NCBI RefSeq assembly: GCF_001426665.1
Contig: NZ_LMEY01000023.1
Span: 471,036-535,035, forward strand
Origin: Rhizobium sp. Root1334
GTDB taxonomy: Bacteria > Pseudomonadota > Alphaproteobacteria > Rhizobiales > Rhizobiaceae
Direction of reading: 5' to 3'
DNA: 64,000 nt
Shown: piece by piece, positions 9,631 through 18,467 of the stretch
Layout: each line of letters opens with the position of its first letter
Numbering within the stretch: position 1 is the stretch's first letter
Program-made: the position numbers and the translations under genes
Notes under the pieces: model-generated
Told to the model about the DNA's origin: nothing
Databases searched by the model: none
Seen by the model: the letters and a program-made list of their open reading frames with translations, nothing else

Positions 9631-11464
9631 AGCGATTGAGCGGTGCCGTCGCCGCTTTCAGCCAGGTTTGCGCCGCCTCATCCGAAATCAACGGCAAGAG
9701 CTTTTCCTGCGTTTCCTGGTGGTACGCGTTCAGCCAGGACAGTTCCTCGTCTGTTAGCAGGGCCGTAACGACCAGGCGGCGATCGATCGGGCAGAAGGTG
9801 AGTGTTTCGAAGCCCAGCATAGGCAGGTCGCCGCCCTCGATTTCGGTGGCCGCAAATACGTGCATGAGATTCTCGATGCGGATGCCGAAGGAGCCGGGGC
9901 GGTAGTAGCCGGGCTCGTTGGAGAGAATCATGCCGGGCAGCAGTTCCTGCATCGAGGCGCGGGAAATGCGCTGCGGACCTTCGTGGACCGACAGATAGGA
10001 GCCAACGCCGTGGCCGGTGCCATGGGCGAAATCGGCGCCCGCCTTCCACAGGGCAATGCGCGCCAGCGGATCGAGGTCGATGCCGCGCGAGCCTTTCGGG
10101 AAGCGGGCAACGCTGATGGCGATCATGCCCTTCAGGACCAGCGTGAAGAAGCGGCGCTGCACGTGCGGTACGGTGCCGATCGCGACGGTGCGGGTAATGT
10201 CTGTGGTGCCGTTGACATACTGGCCACCCGAATCGATCAGGAACATGGTGCCATCGGCGATGGTAAGGTCGCTTTCGGTGGTAACCCGGTAATGCATGAT
10301 CGCCGCATGCTCGCCAGCGCCCGAAATGGTGTCGAAGGAAACATCCTTCAGCGGGTTCTGCATCCGCTGGCCGACAGCCGCGCGGCAGGCTTCGAGCTTT
10401 TCAACGGCAGCGATCTCGGAGATCGTCCCCGGCTGTGTCTGGTCAAGCCAGGCGAGGAATTCGACCATCGCGGCACCGTCCTGCAGATGGGCGCGGGCCG
10501 AGCCTTCAAGCTCGGCAATGTTCTTGCAGGCGCGGGGCAGGCGGGCAGGGTCGATGGCTTCGATGATCGTACCACCGCTGACGCGGATGCGTTCGGCCAG
10601 CGCGAAAGGTGCATGGTCTGGATCGATCATGATCGTCTTACCGGTTGCCGCAAGGGCTGCGACCTTGTCGTCGAAGGAAGACGGTGCCTCGAGGCTGGAG
10701 AGTTGGGTGAGGTAGGCTTCCTCCTCGATCCCGGCCTTGCGCTTGTCGAGGAACAGTTCGGCCGTTGCATCAGCATGGACAATGGCACGGGCGAGGGGAT
10801 GTGGCGTATGTGGCACGTCGCTGCCGCGGATATTGAAGGTCCAGGCGATCGACGATGGATCGGTCAACACGACAGCGTCGGCACCGGCCTTGGCGATCTC
10901 TGCCGCCATTGCTGTCAGCTTGTCCTTGGCAAGAATGCCGGAATGATCGAGCGGCTGGATCTTGACGCGGCCAAGCGGTGCGGCCGGCCGGTCCTTCCAC
11001 TGGCGATCGAGAGGATTGTGGTCGAGGAAGACCAGCGAACCGCCGAGCCCTTCCAGGGCCTTTTCCAGCTTGCGGACTTCGGCACCCGTATGCAGCCACG
11101 GATCGATGCCGAGGCGGAAGCCTTTTTTACCATTGTGTTCCAGCCACAGATGCGGCGGTTCGCCGACGAGGTCCCCACCGGTGAAAACACTGCCGTCGAC
11201 CTGCTCCTTGAGTTGCGTGACGTAGCGGCCATCCACAAAGACAACCGCTTGACTTTGCGTCACGAGAACAACGCCGGCGGAACCGGTAAATCCGGTGAGC
11301 CAGGACATGCGTTCGGCCGATGCAGGCACGTATTCGCCCTGGAATTCGTCCGCGCGCGGAACCAGAAAGCCATCGACGTTCAGGGCGGCAAGCGCGGCGC
11401 GCAGCGCATTGACACGCTCCTTGCCAAACTGAGGTGTGGAAGTGACTGCGAAAGACTGGAACAT
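9629..11464 (-). CDS. pepP: Xaa-Pro aminopeptidase (M24B family)
   Basis: This 611-residue cytoplasmic metallopeptidase removes N-terminal residues preceding proline. Its length and three-domain layout (two creatinase-like N-terminal domains, then a pita-bread catalytic domain from about residue 310) match the long APP1-type enzymes, not the 440-residue E. coli PepP. The dimetal ligands are visible: Asp in FLIDSGGQY and Asp in TTDITRT, His in GTGHGVGSYLSVHEGP, and Glu in SNEPGYY and RIENL. No signal peptide is evident. It ends in the terminator shared with azlD. Confidence 0.94.
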   Translation of the reverse strand: MFQSFAVTSTPQFGKERVNALRAALAALNVDGFLVPRADEFQGEYVPASAERMSWLTGFTGSAGVVLVTQSQAVVFVDGRYVTQLKEQVDGSVFTGGDLVGEPPHLWLEHNGKKGFRLGIDPWLHTGAEVRKLEKALEGLGGSLVFLDHNPLDRQWKDRPAAPLGRVKIQPLDHSGILAKDKLTAMAAEIAKAGADAVVLTDPSSIAWTFNIRGSDVPHTPHPLARAIVHADATAELFLDKRKAGIEEEAYLTQLSSLEAPSSFDDKVAALAATGKTIMIDPDHAPFALAERIRVSGGTIIEAIDPARLPRACKNIAELEGSARAHLQDGAAMVEFLAWLDQTQPGTISEIAAVEKLEACRAAVGQRMQNPLKDVSFDTISGAGEHAAIMHYRVTTESDLTIADGTMFLIDSGGQYVNGTTDITRTVAIGTVPHVQRRFFTLVLKGMIAISVARFPKGSRGIDLDPLARIALWKAGADFAHGTGHGVGSYLSVHEGPQRISRASMQELLPGMILSNEPGYYRPGSFGIRIENLMHVFAATEIEGGDLPMLGFETLTFCPIDRRLVVTALLTDEELSWLNAYHQETQEKLLPLISDEAAQTWLKAATAPLNR

Positions 11465-11664
11465 GGATTTTTCCTGCGATGGGAAGGAGCCGGGACCGGG
11501 ATCGCGCTATGCGAGGCAGATCGATTCCTCAAGAGGGTGCGGACAGTCTAGCGGAAACAACCAGCGCTGCGAAAGCCCGTCTTTCTTGCCTAGTTTTTGT
11601 TGAACGATTTTTCCGTGTTGTGGAACGTATGCAGCATGTGCATGGCACCCATGCTGCAATGCGG

Positions 11665-11692
11665 CTAGACCTGCTTTCAAAATAGTCTATAA
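11665..11692 (+). promoter_or_regulatory. Possible sigma-70 promoter of the CUCCUCC sRNA
   Basis: CTAGAC (11665-11670) and CTATAA (11687-11692), 16 bases apart, resemble the rhizobial CTTGAC-N17-CTATAT promoter. This would place the transcript start near 11699. The match is approximate. Confidence 0.35.
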
Positions 11693-11698
11693 ACCCAC

Positions 11699-11957
11699 TC
11701 AACGAACACGGACGCAAATCTGTTGTTCACGCGAATGCCGAAAGGCAAGAGCTGCACGGTCTGAACATGGTTGGTCATCCTTCTCCTCCTCCCTCCCGGG
11801 TGGCCAATTTCAGACTGTGAAGAGTCCGCTTGAGCGCTCCTCCTCCTCAAGCTCGCGGACATGACCGGCTTGCCGGTCAGCGGGCGGTGCTTCGGCATCG
11901 CCTTTGTATTGAAAAACCCGCTTGTCCATGACGGACAGGCGGGTTTTCCTTTTTAAG
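11699..11957 (+). ncRNA. Putative trans-acting sRNA with CUCCUCC loop motifs (alpha-r14/cuckoo-like)
   Basis: No convincing protein gene lies here, but a chain of hairpins does. Hairpin 1 pairs 11771-11780 with 11798-11807 (10 bp with wobble pairs) and exposes a 17-base pyrimidine loop containing CTCCTCCTCCCTCC. Hairpin 2 pairs GTCCGC (11824-11829) with GCGGAC (11855-11860) and exposes CTCCTCCTC. Hairpin 3 (11863-11878) has a CTTG tetraloop, hairpin 4 (11884-11901) has a TTCG tetraloop, and a 15-bp terminator with a T5 tail closes the transcript. Loops resembling an anti-Shine-Dalgarno sequence are the hallmark of alphaproteobacterial CUCCUCCC-motif sRNAs, which bind ribosome-binding sites of target mRNAs. 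The 5' end is inferred from a promoter-like sequence, so the RNA could be shorter (about 190 nt from 11765). Family membership is inferred by motif, not by alignment. Confidence 0.6.
11913..11955. terminator. Strong intrinsic terminator of the sRNA, also usable by prmA
   Basis: A 15-bp stem (11913-11927 with 11933-11947, one G-U pair) with a five-base loop is followed by CCTTTTT. Read on the minus strand it also has a T run, so it can end prmA transcription as well. Confidence 0.85.
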
Positions 11958-11975
11958 GCTTTAGAAAACCCTCCG

Positions 11976-12854
11976 TCACGGACGGTCAAGATGAATCGTC
12001 ACCCAGCCGTTGCGCCAGATGGTGCGGACATGGCGCAGGTGCTGGCCGTTATAGGCCGACAGCACCTTCCAGCGTTGTGACGCAAGAATGCCTGAAAGAA
12101 TGACCGAACCACCCGGTGCCAGATGGCTGGCGAGCTGCGGTGCCATCTTGATCAGCGGACGCGCCAGGATATTGGCGATAATCAGGTCGAACGGACCGTG
12201 CTGTGCAAAGGCCGGCGAGTGGAAGCCGGGCGCGGTGATCGTGGTAACGCCGGTGGCGATGCCGTTGCGCTTGACATTCTCGGCGGCGACGCGCGTGGCG
12301 ATCGGGTCGATATCGGTTGCCAGAACCGGGACGGGCTTGATCTTGCGGGCGGCTATGGCCAACACACCGCTGCCAGTGCCCAGATCGAGCGCGTTGCGAA
12401 CTTTACGGGCGCGCATGACGGTTTCGATCACTTCAAGGCAACCCGCCGTCGTGCCGTGATGACCGGTGCCGAAGGCCTGGCCGGCGTCGATCTCGATAGC
12501 GATATCGTTCGGCTTGACCTTGTCGCGGTCATGGGATCCGTGCACGAGGAAACGTCCGGCGCGCACCGGCGACAGGCCCTCCAGCGATTTGGCAATCCAG
12601 TCGACATCCGGAATGACTTCCCGCTCGATCACCGCATCCGGGAACTGATCTGCGAGAACCCCTGCAAAGCGCACCCGCATTTCATCTTCTTCGTCGAAGT
12701 CAATATAGAGCGAGGCTTCCCAGATATCCTTCTTCTCGTCCATTTCCATGGTGGCGATGGCATAGCCTTCGTCCTCGAAGGCATCGGTCATCAAATCCAA
12801 AACGACTTCCGAGAGCTTTTCGGTCGTGGTGATGAAGAGGCGCAGGTCGGCCAT
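11976..12854 (-). CDS. prmA: Ribosomal protein L11 methyltransferase
   Basis: PrmA methylates ribosomal protein L11 using S-adenosylmethionine. The 292-residue protein has an N-terminal substrate domain (MADLRLFITTTE start) and a Rossmann methyltransferase domain with GQAFGTGHHGTT near residue 127, motif I LDLGTGSGVLAIAA near residue 152, the acidic loop ATDIDP, and the catalytic-pocket NILARPL. The frame stays open far upstream of this start, but the extra sequence overlaps the neighbouring monooxygenase in a different frame and is not coding. Downstream lies the terminator shared with the sRNA. Confidence 0.95.
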   Translation of the reverse strand: MADLRLFITTTEKLSEVVLDLMTDAFEDEGYAIATMEMDEKKDIWEASLYIDFDEEDEMRVRFAGVLADQFPDAVIEREVIPDVDWIAKSLEGLSPVRAGRFLVHGSHDRDKVKPNDIAIEIDAGQAFGTGHHGTTAGCLEVIETVMRARKVRNALDLGTGSGVLAIAARKIKPVPVLATDIDPIATRVAAENVKRNGIATGVTTITAPGFHSPAFAQHGPFDLIIANILARPLIKMAPQLASHLAPGGSVILSGILASQRWKVLSAYNGQHLRHVRTIWRNGWVTIHLDRP

Positions 12855-12940
12855 GTCTTTGTCCTTGTCGGCAAGTGCTTGCCGTCGGGGCGGCTTGCGG
12901 CGCTCTAGCATGCCGGGCGATGCGAGGTAAAGCGCAGCGC

Positions 12941-14071
12941 CTATTGCGCGCCGGGAATCCAGGGGGGAGGCGGGGTGTCCTGACCGGCAGCATTGCGCAG
13001 AAAGGCAGTCGAAACGCTGGGAAGGTGATCGACCAGTGGCAGCAGGCGCGAGCGCAGTCCTGTCAGGACCGGGTTTTTCAGCGTGATGAAGGCCGTATTG
13101 CGCCGGGTATCCTTGAGCACGGTTTTGACCGCCGGAATCCGCAGGCTGGAATATTCCTGTTCGCGGCCTTCCGATATCAGAAAGGCAAGCCAGCAGGCGT
13201 CCTCGATGCCGAGATTCATGCCGCGTGCGCCAGCCGGTGAATGCACATGGGCGGCGTCTCCGGCCAGAAATACATGGCCACGGCTCATGGTTTCGACGTG
13301 GCGGAAGCTGATCCGGAATTCGGAACTCCAGGTTCGCTCCAGCACCATCGCTGGATGTTCGATGCGGGTTTCGAAATCTGCGTCCGTTGAAAGGTAGCGC
13401 AGTGTATCCTCGTTCACTGGTAACCGGCCGAGCACGCCGGGATTGAGGAAATTCAGTTCGATGAAACCGGTGTCGACCGGCTGTGCATAGCGATAATCCG
13501 CGAGGAAAAAACGGCTTTCGATGGCATTGCCCGGAAAGCCAAAACCAAAGGCTTTGCGCACGGCTGAATGGGCGCCGTCCGCGCCGACCAGCACGTCCGG
13601 CTCGGCCGTTTCGACCCGGCCGTTGGCATGCTGCAGGGTGATTACCGGCTTTTCGACGTCGCCGGACACAGTGGTGAGTTCGGTCGACCATTCCGGAAAG
13701 ATGCCGAATGCTGACAGTCTTTGCAGCAGCAGCCGTTCCGTTTCGCCCTGGGCCAGGATCTGGATTGGGCAATAGCGGCTGCGGAAACTTTCTGTCTCGA
13801 CCGTCGCCAATGGTTTGCCGGCGGCCAGTATCTTGAATTTCGTAAGTCGCCTGGCCTTGGCAAGGATCAAAGCGCTGACGCCAGAGGCTTCCAGCAGTGT
13901 CAGGGTCCTGGCATTGACGCCAAGCGCGCGGCTTTCGTGGATGGGGGTTGGCCCGGCCGCCTTTGCCACGATACGGGATTTCAGGCCCCGCCGCGCCAGT
14001 TCGAGTGCCAAGGTCAGCCCGGTTGGGCCGGCCCCGGCGATCAGAATGGACTTTTCGCTGCGCTCACCCAT
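12941..14071 (-). CDS. FAD-dependent monooxygenase (PHBH/UbiH-like)
   Basis: A 376-residue flavoprotein of the aromatic hydroxylase family (FAD_binding_3). The N-terminal GAGPTGLTLALELARRG dinucleotide fold, the central DG motif (LVGADGAHSAVRKAFG near residue 167) and the ribityl-binding GD motif (HVFLAGDAAHVHSPAGARGMN near residue 270) are all present. Such enzymes hydroxylate aromatic or polyketide substrates with NAD(P)H and O2; the substrate cannot be inferred. It follows the SCO1-type gene by 20 bases on the same strand and precedes prmA by 86 bases, so the three may be co-transcribed without functional linkage. Confidence 0.88.
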   Translation of the reverse strand: MGERSEKSILIAGAGPTGLTLALELARRGLKSRIVAKAAGPTPIHESRALGVNARTLTLLEASGVSALILAKARRLTKFKILAAGKPLATVETESFRSRYCPIQILAQGETERLLLQRLSAFGIFPEWSTELTTVSGDVEKPVITLQHANGRVETAEPDVLVGADGAHSAVRKAFGFGFPGNAIESRFFLADYRYAQPVDTGFIELNFLNPGVLGRLPVNEDTLRYLSTDADFETRIEHPAMVLERTWSSEFRISFRHVETMSRGHVFLAGDAAHVHSPAGARGMNLGIEDACWLAFLISEGREQEYSSLRIPAVKTVLKDTRRNTAFITLKNPVLTGLRSRLLPLVDHLPSVSTAFLRNAAGQDTPPPPWIPGAQ

Positions 14072-14091
14072 CAGGCCCTCGTGGCGACCCT

Positions 14092-14691
14092 TTATCTCTT
14101 GGTCAGGTTTTCCAGTTTCTTGACTGCGGTTTCCGGATTTTCCTCATAGGCGATCGTGCCGCTGAACTTGCCTTTGGAATCGAGCAGGAACACCGATGCA
14201 GTATGATCCATCGTATAGTCGCCGCCAGGGTTCTTTTCGTCCAGCGGAACTTTCTTGGCATAGACCCGGAAACCCTTGACCATTTCCATGACCTGGGCCG
14301 GCGGACCGGAAATGCCGGTGATGCGCTTGGAGACGTTGGAGACATACTGCCCGAGGACTTCCGGCGTATCGCGTTCCGGATCGACGCTGATGAAATAGGC
14401 CTGCAGTTTGGTGCCGTCGGGATCGACCTTTTCCAGCCAGCCGTTCAGCTCGAACAGGGTGGTCGGGCAGACTTCCGGGCAATGGGTGAAGCCGAAGAAC
14501 AGGGCTGTCGGCTTGCCGGTAAAGGCTGCCTGCGTGATCGGTTGTCCGGTCTGCGAAACCAGTTCGAAGGGTACCCCGAATGGACCGGCGGCGATCTCTT
14601 CCTTGCCGGTGGTCATCTGATAGCTGATCCAGCCAAGTGAAGCTGCGACGACGGCAACGGCCGCCCAAAGAACGATGCGAAGTGTTTTCAT
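14092..14691 (-). CDS. SCO1/SenC family copper chaperone / thioredoxin-like protein
   Basis: A 199-residue protein with one N-terminal membrane anchor (about residues 5-24) and a periplasmic thioredoxin-like domain. The copper-binding CPEVC motif lies near residue 72 and the distal ligand histidine in MDHTASVF near residue 163. SCO proteins deliver copper to the CuA site of cytochrome c oxidase. No oxidase genes are nearby. The next minus-strand gene upstream encodes a small membrane protein. Confidence 0.92.
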   Translation of the reverse strand: MKTLRIVLWAAVAVVAASLGWISYQMTTGKEEIAAGPFGVPFELVSQTGQPITQAAFTGKPTALFFGFTHCPEVCPTTLFELNGWLEKVDPDGTKLQAYFISVDPERDTPEVLGQYVSNVSKRITGISGPPAQVMEMVKGFRVYAKKVPLDEKNPGGDYTMDHTASVFLLDSKGKFSGTIAYEENPETAVKKLENLTKR

Positions 14692-14795
14692 GATGATGTC
14701 CGCTCAAAACCTGCCAAATATCGCTGTTCAGATAGCGGTTTGGTTCTGAGGTTGCAAAAGATTACGCCGCTAGCGTCAAAATGCGGCAGGCTTCG

Positions 14796-14954
14796 TCAGA
14801 AACACCAGGACATGCCGTTTTCGGCCATCGTGAGCAAAATTTCCGGCCCCTGGACGATCCATCCGATAAAGGCGGCAAGGCACAGGAGCAGGAAAACACC
14901 ACCAATAGCGGCGATCATCAGGTTCTGCGGCTGTTTCCTGGCTTCGTCATGCAT
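14796..14954 (-). CDS. Small single-pass membrane protein, unknown function
   Basis: A 52-residue protein with a short charged N-terminus (MHDEARKQPQN), one long hydrophobic helix (about residues 13-33) and a C-terminus ending in WCF. It sits about 100 bases upstream of the SCO1-type gene on the same strand and could be a respiratory assembly accessory, but that is only context. A longer in-frame start at 15062 exists without a visible ribosome-binding site; the shorter form has an AGGA-type site. I do not recognise a named family. Confidence 0.55.
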   Translation of the reverse strand: MHDEARKQPQNLMIAAIGGVFLLLCLAAFIGWIVQGPEILLTMAENGMSWCF

Positions 14955-15227
14955 GCCGAGATGATATCCTGCCAACGCCAATTTTGAAAGTCGTTTCGCC
15001 AAGGGGCGGCAATGCGCCGCGAGGCCTGCCAGAGCTATTTTGCCCAAGAATTCGGCAATCATTTTAGCAAAAGTTTAATTTGTGTTTGCCATGTTCTAGG
15101 CGCGTGAAGGGGTGCCTATCCCTTGCTGACATGACGTCGCCGGTTTTTATCCAGTCCGGTCCTGCGCATCAACGCTCTCCCGAATTTGTGCGCTCACCGC
15201 TGCATTCAAGAACTGGATCAATGCCGC

Positions 15228-17204
15228 ATGATGTCTCCTGCAATGATCGATCGCAAACTTTCCCTCAGCCAGCGGCTGGCCACGCTGGGGCTCGCCGCCT
15301 TTGTCGGCTTCGGTTCGATGCTCGCCGTCGGCTGGTATGAAAATTCACGGGTGGATCAGGCGTTGGACCGCGCGATCGTTGCCCAGAACGCGATCAAGAA
15401 TGCCAGCACCATGCGGCTGACAAGCGTCGAGCTGACGCTGGTGGCGATGGATGTGATCGTTGATCGTGGCGATCGCCAGGTGTCGCAGGAGCGCCAGAAG
15501 CTGATTGCTGATTCGATCGCGGTGCTGGAGGCCGGAAAACCGGCGGCGATGGAGTTGGCCGCCTCGGTCGGCAAGCCAGAGATCATGGCGACGTTCGATG
15601 CTGATCTCACCGAGATGACCAAGGTCATTCAGACCGATTTGAAGAAGATGGTCGAGGACGGTGCAGCGCCGGAAGCGTTCGATGCGGTCGATGATGCGAT
15701 TGATGGGGCGGGCGAGCGCATGACCATGTCGCTCGGCAAGCTCTACGATGAGGCGGGGATTGCGCTTGGCGCCCGTGTCGCCGAAGCAACGGTACGGTCG
15801 GCTCAATCCATCCAGTTGCAGCTCGCGCTTGGGCTTCTCGCCATGGCGTCGCTCCTGGCGCTGCTTTGTTTCCACGGCAACATTCTTCGCCGGGGTGTCT
15901 TTGCTATCCGCGACAGCATGCAGCGGATTCTTGGTGGCGATTATCAGGCGGCTGTTGAAGCCGTGAGACGCGGCGATGAAATTGGCGAGATGGCGCGTTC
16001 GGTCGAGATGTTCCGGGCTGCTGCCGTCGAAAAGCGCGAACTTGAGCAGGCAGCGGCGGCAAGCCGGACTGAAAACGAGATCGAGCGTGAAGCGCGCGAA
16101 GCTGCCAGTGCTGAAGAGGCGCGCCAAGTTCAGCGCGCAGTCACCGCACTGGGGCAGGGGCTCAACCGCCTGTCCGATGGAAACCTGACCGCGACGATCG
16201 ATCAGCCCTTCCGCCACGACCTGGAGACACTGCGCCGGGACTTCAACCACACAGTCGAGAAGCTTCAGGGCGTCTTGTCCAACGTTCAGGAAAACAGCAA
16301 CTCGATCCAGTCGAACAGCCGGCAGATGCGTGGTGCGGCCGACGATCTCGCCAAGCGGACCGAACAGCAGGCTGCCTCGCTGGAAGAAACATCCGCGGCG
16401 CTCGACCAGATCACCGTGACTGTGCGCACCGCCACGCAGCGCGCCGAAGAAGCGAGCCAGATGGTCGGCGAAACCCGCAGCAATGCCGAGGAATCCGGCC
16501 GTATCGTCCGCGAGGCTGTCGAAGCCATGGCCCGGATCGAGAACGCCTCCTCCGAAATCGGCAAGATCATCAATGTGATCGACGAGATCGCCTTCCAGAC
16601 CAATCTGCTTGCGCTGAATGCCGGTGTCGAGGCAGCACGCGCCGGCGAGGCGGGCAAGGGGTTTGCTGTCGTCGCCCAGGAAGTGCGCGAACTTGCCCAG
16701 CGCGCGGCTGGTGCTGCCAAGGATATCAAGGTGCTTGTCGGCCGTTCCAGCAGCGAAGTCGGCACCGGCGTCAAGCTGGTGCAGGCAACCGGCGAGGCGC
16801 TTGGCCGGATCGGCACCGATGTGGCGCGGATCAACGGGCATATGACGTCGATCGTCAATGCCGCTCGTGAGCAGTCGGTCGGCCTGCAGGAAATCAACAC
16901 GGCGATCGGCCAACTCGATCAGATGACCCAGCAGAATGCTGCCATGGTCGAACAGACCAATGCTGCCAGCCATACGTTGGCACAGGACGCTGAAGGTCTG
17001 ACCGTTCTGATCGGCCAGTTCCAGCTCAGCGGTGCGTCTGCCCGCCCCATTCCCCAGCCTATTCGCGTCGCCACGCCAGCGACAGCGCGTCCAGCACCAT
17101 CTCCCGCCAAAGCCCTGATGGGCAAGCTGGCGGGTGCCTTCAACAGCCCCGCGTCATCCGTGCCGAAGGCATCGGGTTCCGCCGAAAATTGGGAAGAGTT
17201 CTGA
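15228..17204 (+). CDS. Methyl-accepting chemotaxis protein with C-terminal NWEEF tether
   Basis: A membrane chemoreceptor of about 658 residues. It has an N-terminal transmembrane helix (about residues 18-40), a four-helix-type sensor region, a second transmembrane helix near residue 210, HAMP segments to about residue 370, then a methylation/signalling domain with the highly conserved hairpin tip (EIAFQTNLLALNAGVEAARA near residue 460). The protein ends NWEEF, the pentapeptide type that docks CheR/CheB in tail-bearing receptors. Three in-frame ATGs (15228, 15231, 15243) are possible; 15228 has a GGA motif about 11 bases upstream. cheW follows two bases after the stop. Confidence 0.9.
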   Translation: MMSPAMIDRKLSLSQRLATLGLAAFVGFGSMLAVGWYENSRVDQALDRAIVAQNAIKNASTMRLTSVELTLVAMDVIVDRGDRQVSQERQKLIADSIAVLEAGKPAAMELAASVGKPEIMATFDADLTEMTKVIQTDLKKMVEDGAAPEAFDAVDDAIDGAGERMTMSLGKLYDEAGIALGARVAEATVRSAQSIQLQLALGLLAMASLLALLCFHGNILRRGVFAIRDSMQRILGGDYQAAVEAVRRGDEIGEMARSVEMFRAAAVEKRELEQAAAASRTENEIEREAREAASAEEARQVQRAVTALGQGLNRLSDGNLTATIDQPFRHDLETLRRDFNHTVEKLQGVLSNVQENSNSIQSNSRQMRGAADDLAKRTEQQAASLEETSAALDQITVTVRTATQRAEEASQMVGETRSNAEESGRIVREAVEAMARIENASSEIGKIINVIDEIAFQTNLLALNAGVEAARAGEAGKGFAVVAQEVRELAQRAAGAAKDIKVLVGRSSSEVGTGVKLVQATGEALGRIGTDVARINGHMTSIVNAAREQSVGLQEINTAIGQLDQMTQQNAAMVEQTNAASHTLAQDAEGLTVLIGQFQLSGASARPIPQPIRVATPATARPAPSPAKALMGKLAGAFNSPASSVPKASGSAENWEEF

Positions 17205-17206
17205 TC

Positions 17207-17671
17207 ATGTCAAACGCAATCAAGCAGTCCGGTGCCTATCTGGAAATCGTCTCGTTCCACCTGGGCGATCAGGAATTCTGCATCGATATCATGGCGATCC
17301 GCGAAATCCGCGGCTGGGCGCCGGTCACCCCTATGCCGCACACGCCGCCATACGTTCTTGGCCTCATCAACCTGCGCGGCGCGGTGATCCCGGTCATCGA
17401 CATGGCCTGCCGTCTCGGCATGAAGATGACGGAGCCGTCGGAGCGCTCGGCGATCATCGTCACTGACATTGCCGGCAAGCTGGTCGGTCTCCTGGTCGAA
17501 CAGGTCTCCGACATGATGACCATCAAGAGTGAGGCCTTGCAGCCGGCGCCGGAAATTATTCCAGAAGCACAGCGTGCCTTCTGCCGCGGCATCGTGGCGC
17601 TGGAAAAGACCATGGTCTGCTTCCTCAATCTCGATACGGTCATCGCCGACGAACTGGCGCAGGCCGCTTAA
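17207..17671 (+). CDS. cheW: Chemotaxis coupling protein CheW
   Basis: CheW links receptors to the CheA kinase in the cytoplasm. The 154-residue protein is essentially one CheW domain: [18 protein letters not shown] near residue 9, the [29 protein letters not shown] core, and [21 protein letters not shown] in the second half. It starts two bases after the receptor gene and has a GGGAAGAG site at about 17190. The receptor-CheW pair stands apart from any cheA/cheY cluster in the window and probably feeds a kinase encoded elsewhere. Confidence 0.95.
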   Translation: [154 protein letters not shown]

Positions 17672-17696
17672 ACAAGCCACGCTGAATGGAACAAGG

Positions 17697-17726
17697 ACGC
17701 CATCCGTGAACCGGGTGGCGTTTTTT
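17697..17726 (+). terminator. Intrinsic terminator after cheW
   Basis: ACGCCATCC (17697-17705) pairs with GGGTGGCGT (17713-17721, one G-U pair) around a seven-base loop, followed by T6 (17721-17726). Confidence 0.85.
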
Positions 17727-17831
17727 GGCGTTTGGACAGGCGGTACGACTTGCGAAACGCGTTACCTCATTGTGCGCTTTAGCCGTTGCGAATAGCATGT
17801 CTGCGCGAAGCCTAATTTCAGGAGATGACCC

Positions 17832-18461
17832 GTGAGATGCCTGCTGCTCGTCGATATCCAGAACGGTTTTTGTTCAGGAGGAAACCTTGCGGTACCTAAT
17901 GGTGAGGAGGTCGTGCCGATCATCAATCGGCTGATCGCCGAAGGCCAATATGATCTCGTCGTCGCCTCGAAGGACTGGCACCCGGCCGATCATGGCAGTT
18001 TCGCATCGCAGCACCCGGGCAGCAAGCCCTTCGACACGGGCACGCTCAGCGGCAAGCCGCAGGTGCTTTGGCCGGATCATTGCGTCCAGGGAACCCTTGA
18101 CGCAGACTTCCATCCCGGCCTCAATATTGCGGGCATCGACCACGTGCAGCGCAAGGGCGAAGATCGCAACGTCGACAGCTATTCCGCTTTTCGCGACAAT
18201 GATCAGTCGGCGCTAACAGGACTTTCGGATTATCTCACGCGGGCGGGTGTTGGCACGCTCGATATCTGCGGTCTAGCGACTGATTATTGCGTCAAGGCTT
18301 CGGCGCTTGATGCCAAGGCGCTGTTGCCCGCTGTCAGCGTCCGCTTCATTGCCGATGCAAGCCGCGGCATCGATGCGGCCGGTGTTGAAGCTGCGATTGA
18401 CGAGATGAAGGCCGCGGGCGTTCACGTCATCGCATCCAGGGACGTTTTCGCAAAGGAGTAG
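17832..18461 (+). CDS. pncA: Nicotinamidase (bifunctional nicotinamidase/pyrazinamidase)
   Basis: PncA hydrolyses nicotinamide to nicotinate for NAD salvage. The catalytic triad of isochorismatase-like hydrolases is present in 209 residues: Asp in LVDIQNGF, Lys in VQRKGED and the nucleophile Cys in GLATDYCVKASA. The metal site residues Asp and two His lie in KDWHPADHGSF. It begins with GTG at 17832, preceded by AGGAG at 17820-17824. The gene stands alone between the cheW terminator and the convergent creA gene, whose stop lies six bases away. Confidence 0.95.
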   Translation: MRCLLLVDIQNGFCSGGNLAVPNGEEVVPIINRLIAEGQYDLVVASKDWHPADHGSFASQHPGSKPFDTGTLSGKPQVLWPDHCVQGTLDADFHPGLNIAGIDHVQRKGEDRNVDSYSAFRDNDQSALTGLSDYLTRAGVGTLDICGLATDYCVKASALDAKALLPAVSVRFIADASRGIDAAGVEAAIDEMKAAGVHVIASRDVFAKE

Positions 18462-18467
18462 AATCGA

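Noticed and set aside
9860-11551. A 563-codon open frame on the plus strand over the aminopeptidase gene
   Set aside because: It is antisense to a well-supported M24 peptidase with all metal ligands; the sequence has no family features. High GC keeps such frames open.
11734-11763. A nine-codon ORF (MPKGKSCTV) at the 5' end of the sRNA
   Set aside because: There is no ribosome-binding site and no reason to expect a leader peptide; kept only as part of the sRNA region.
12855-13772. A long in-frame N-terminal extension of prmA
   Set aside because: It overlaps the monooxygenase gene, which carries all FAD motifs in another frame; the PrmA family starts at MADLRL.
15345-16973. A 542-codon minus-strand frame inside the chemoreceptor gene
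   Set aside because: The plus strand encodes an unmistakable methyl-accepting domain; the minus frame has no recognisable domains.
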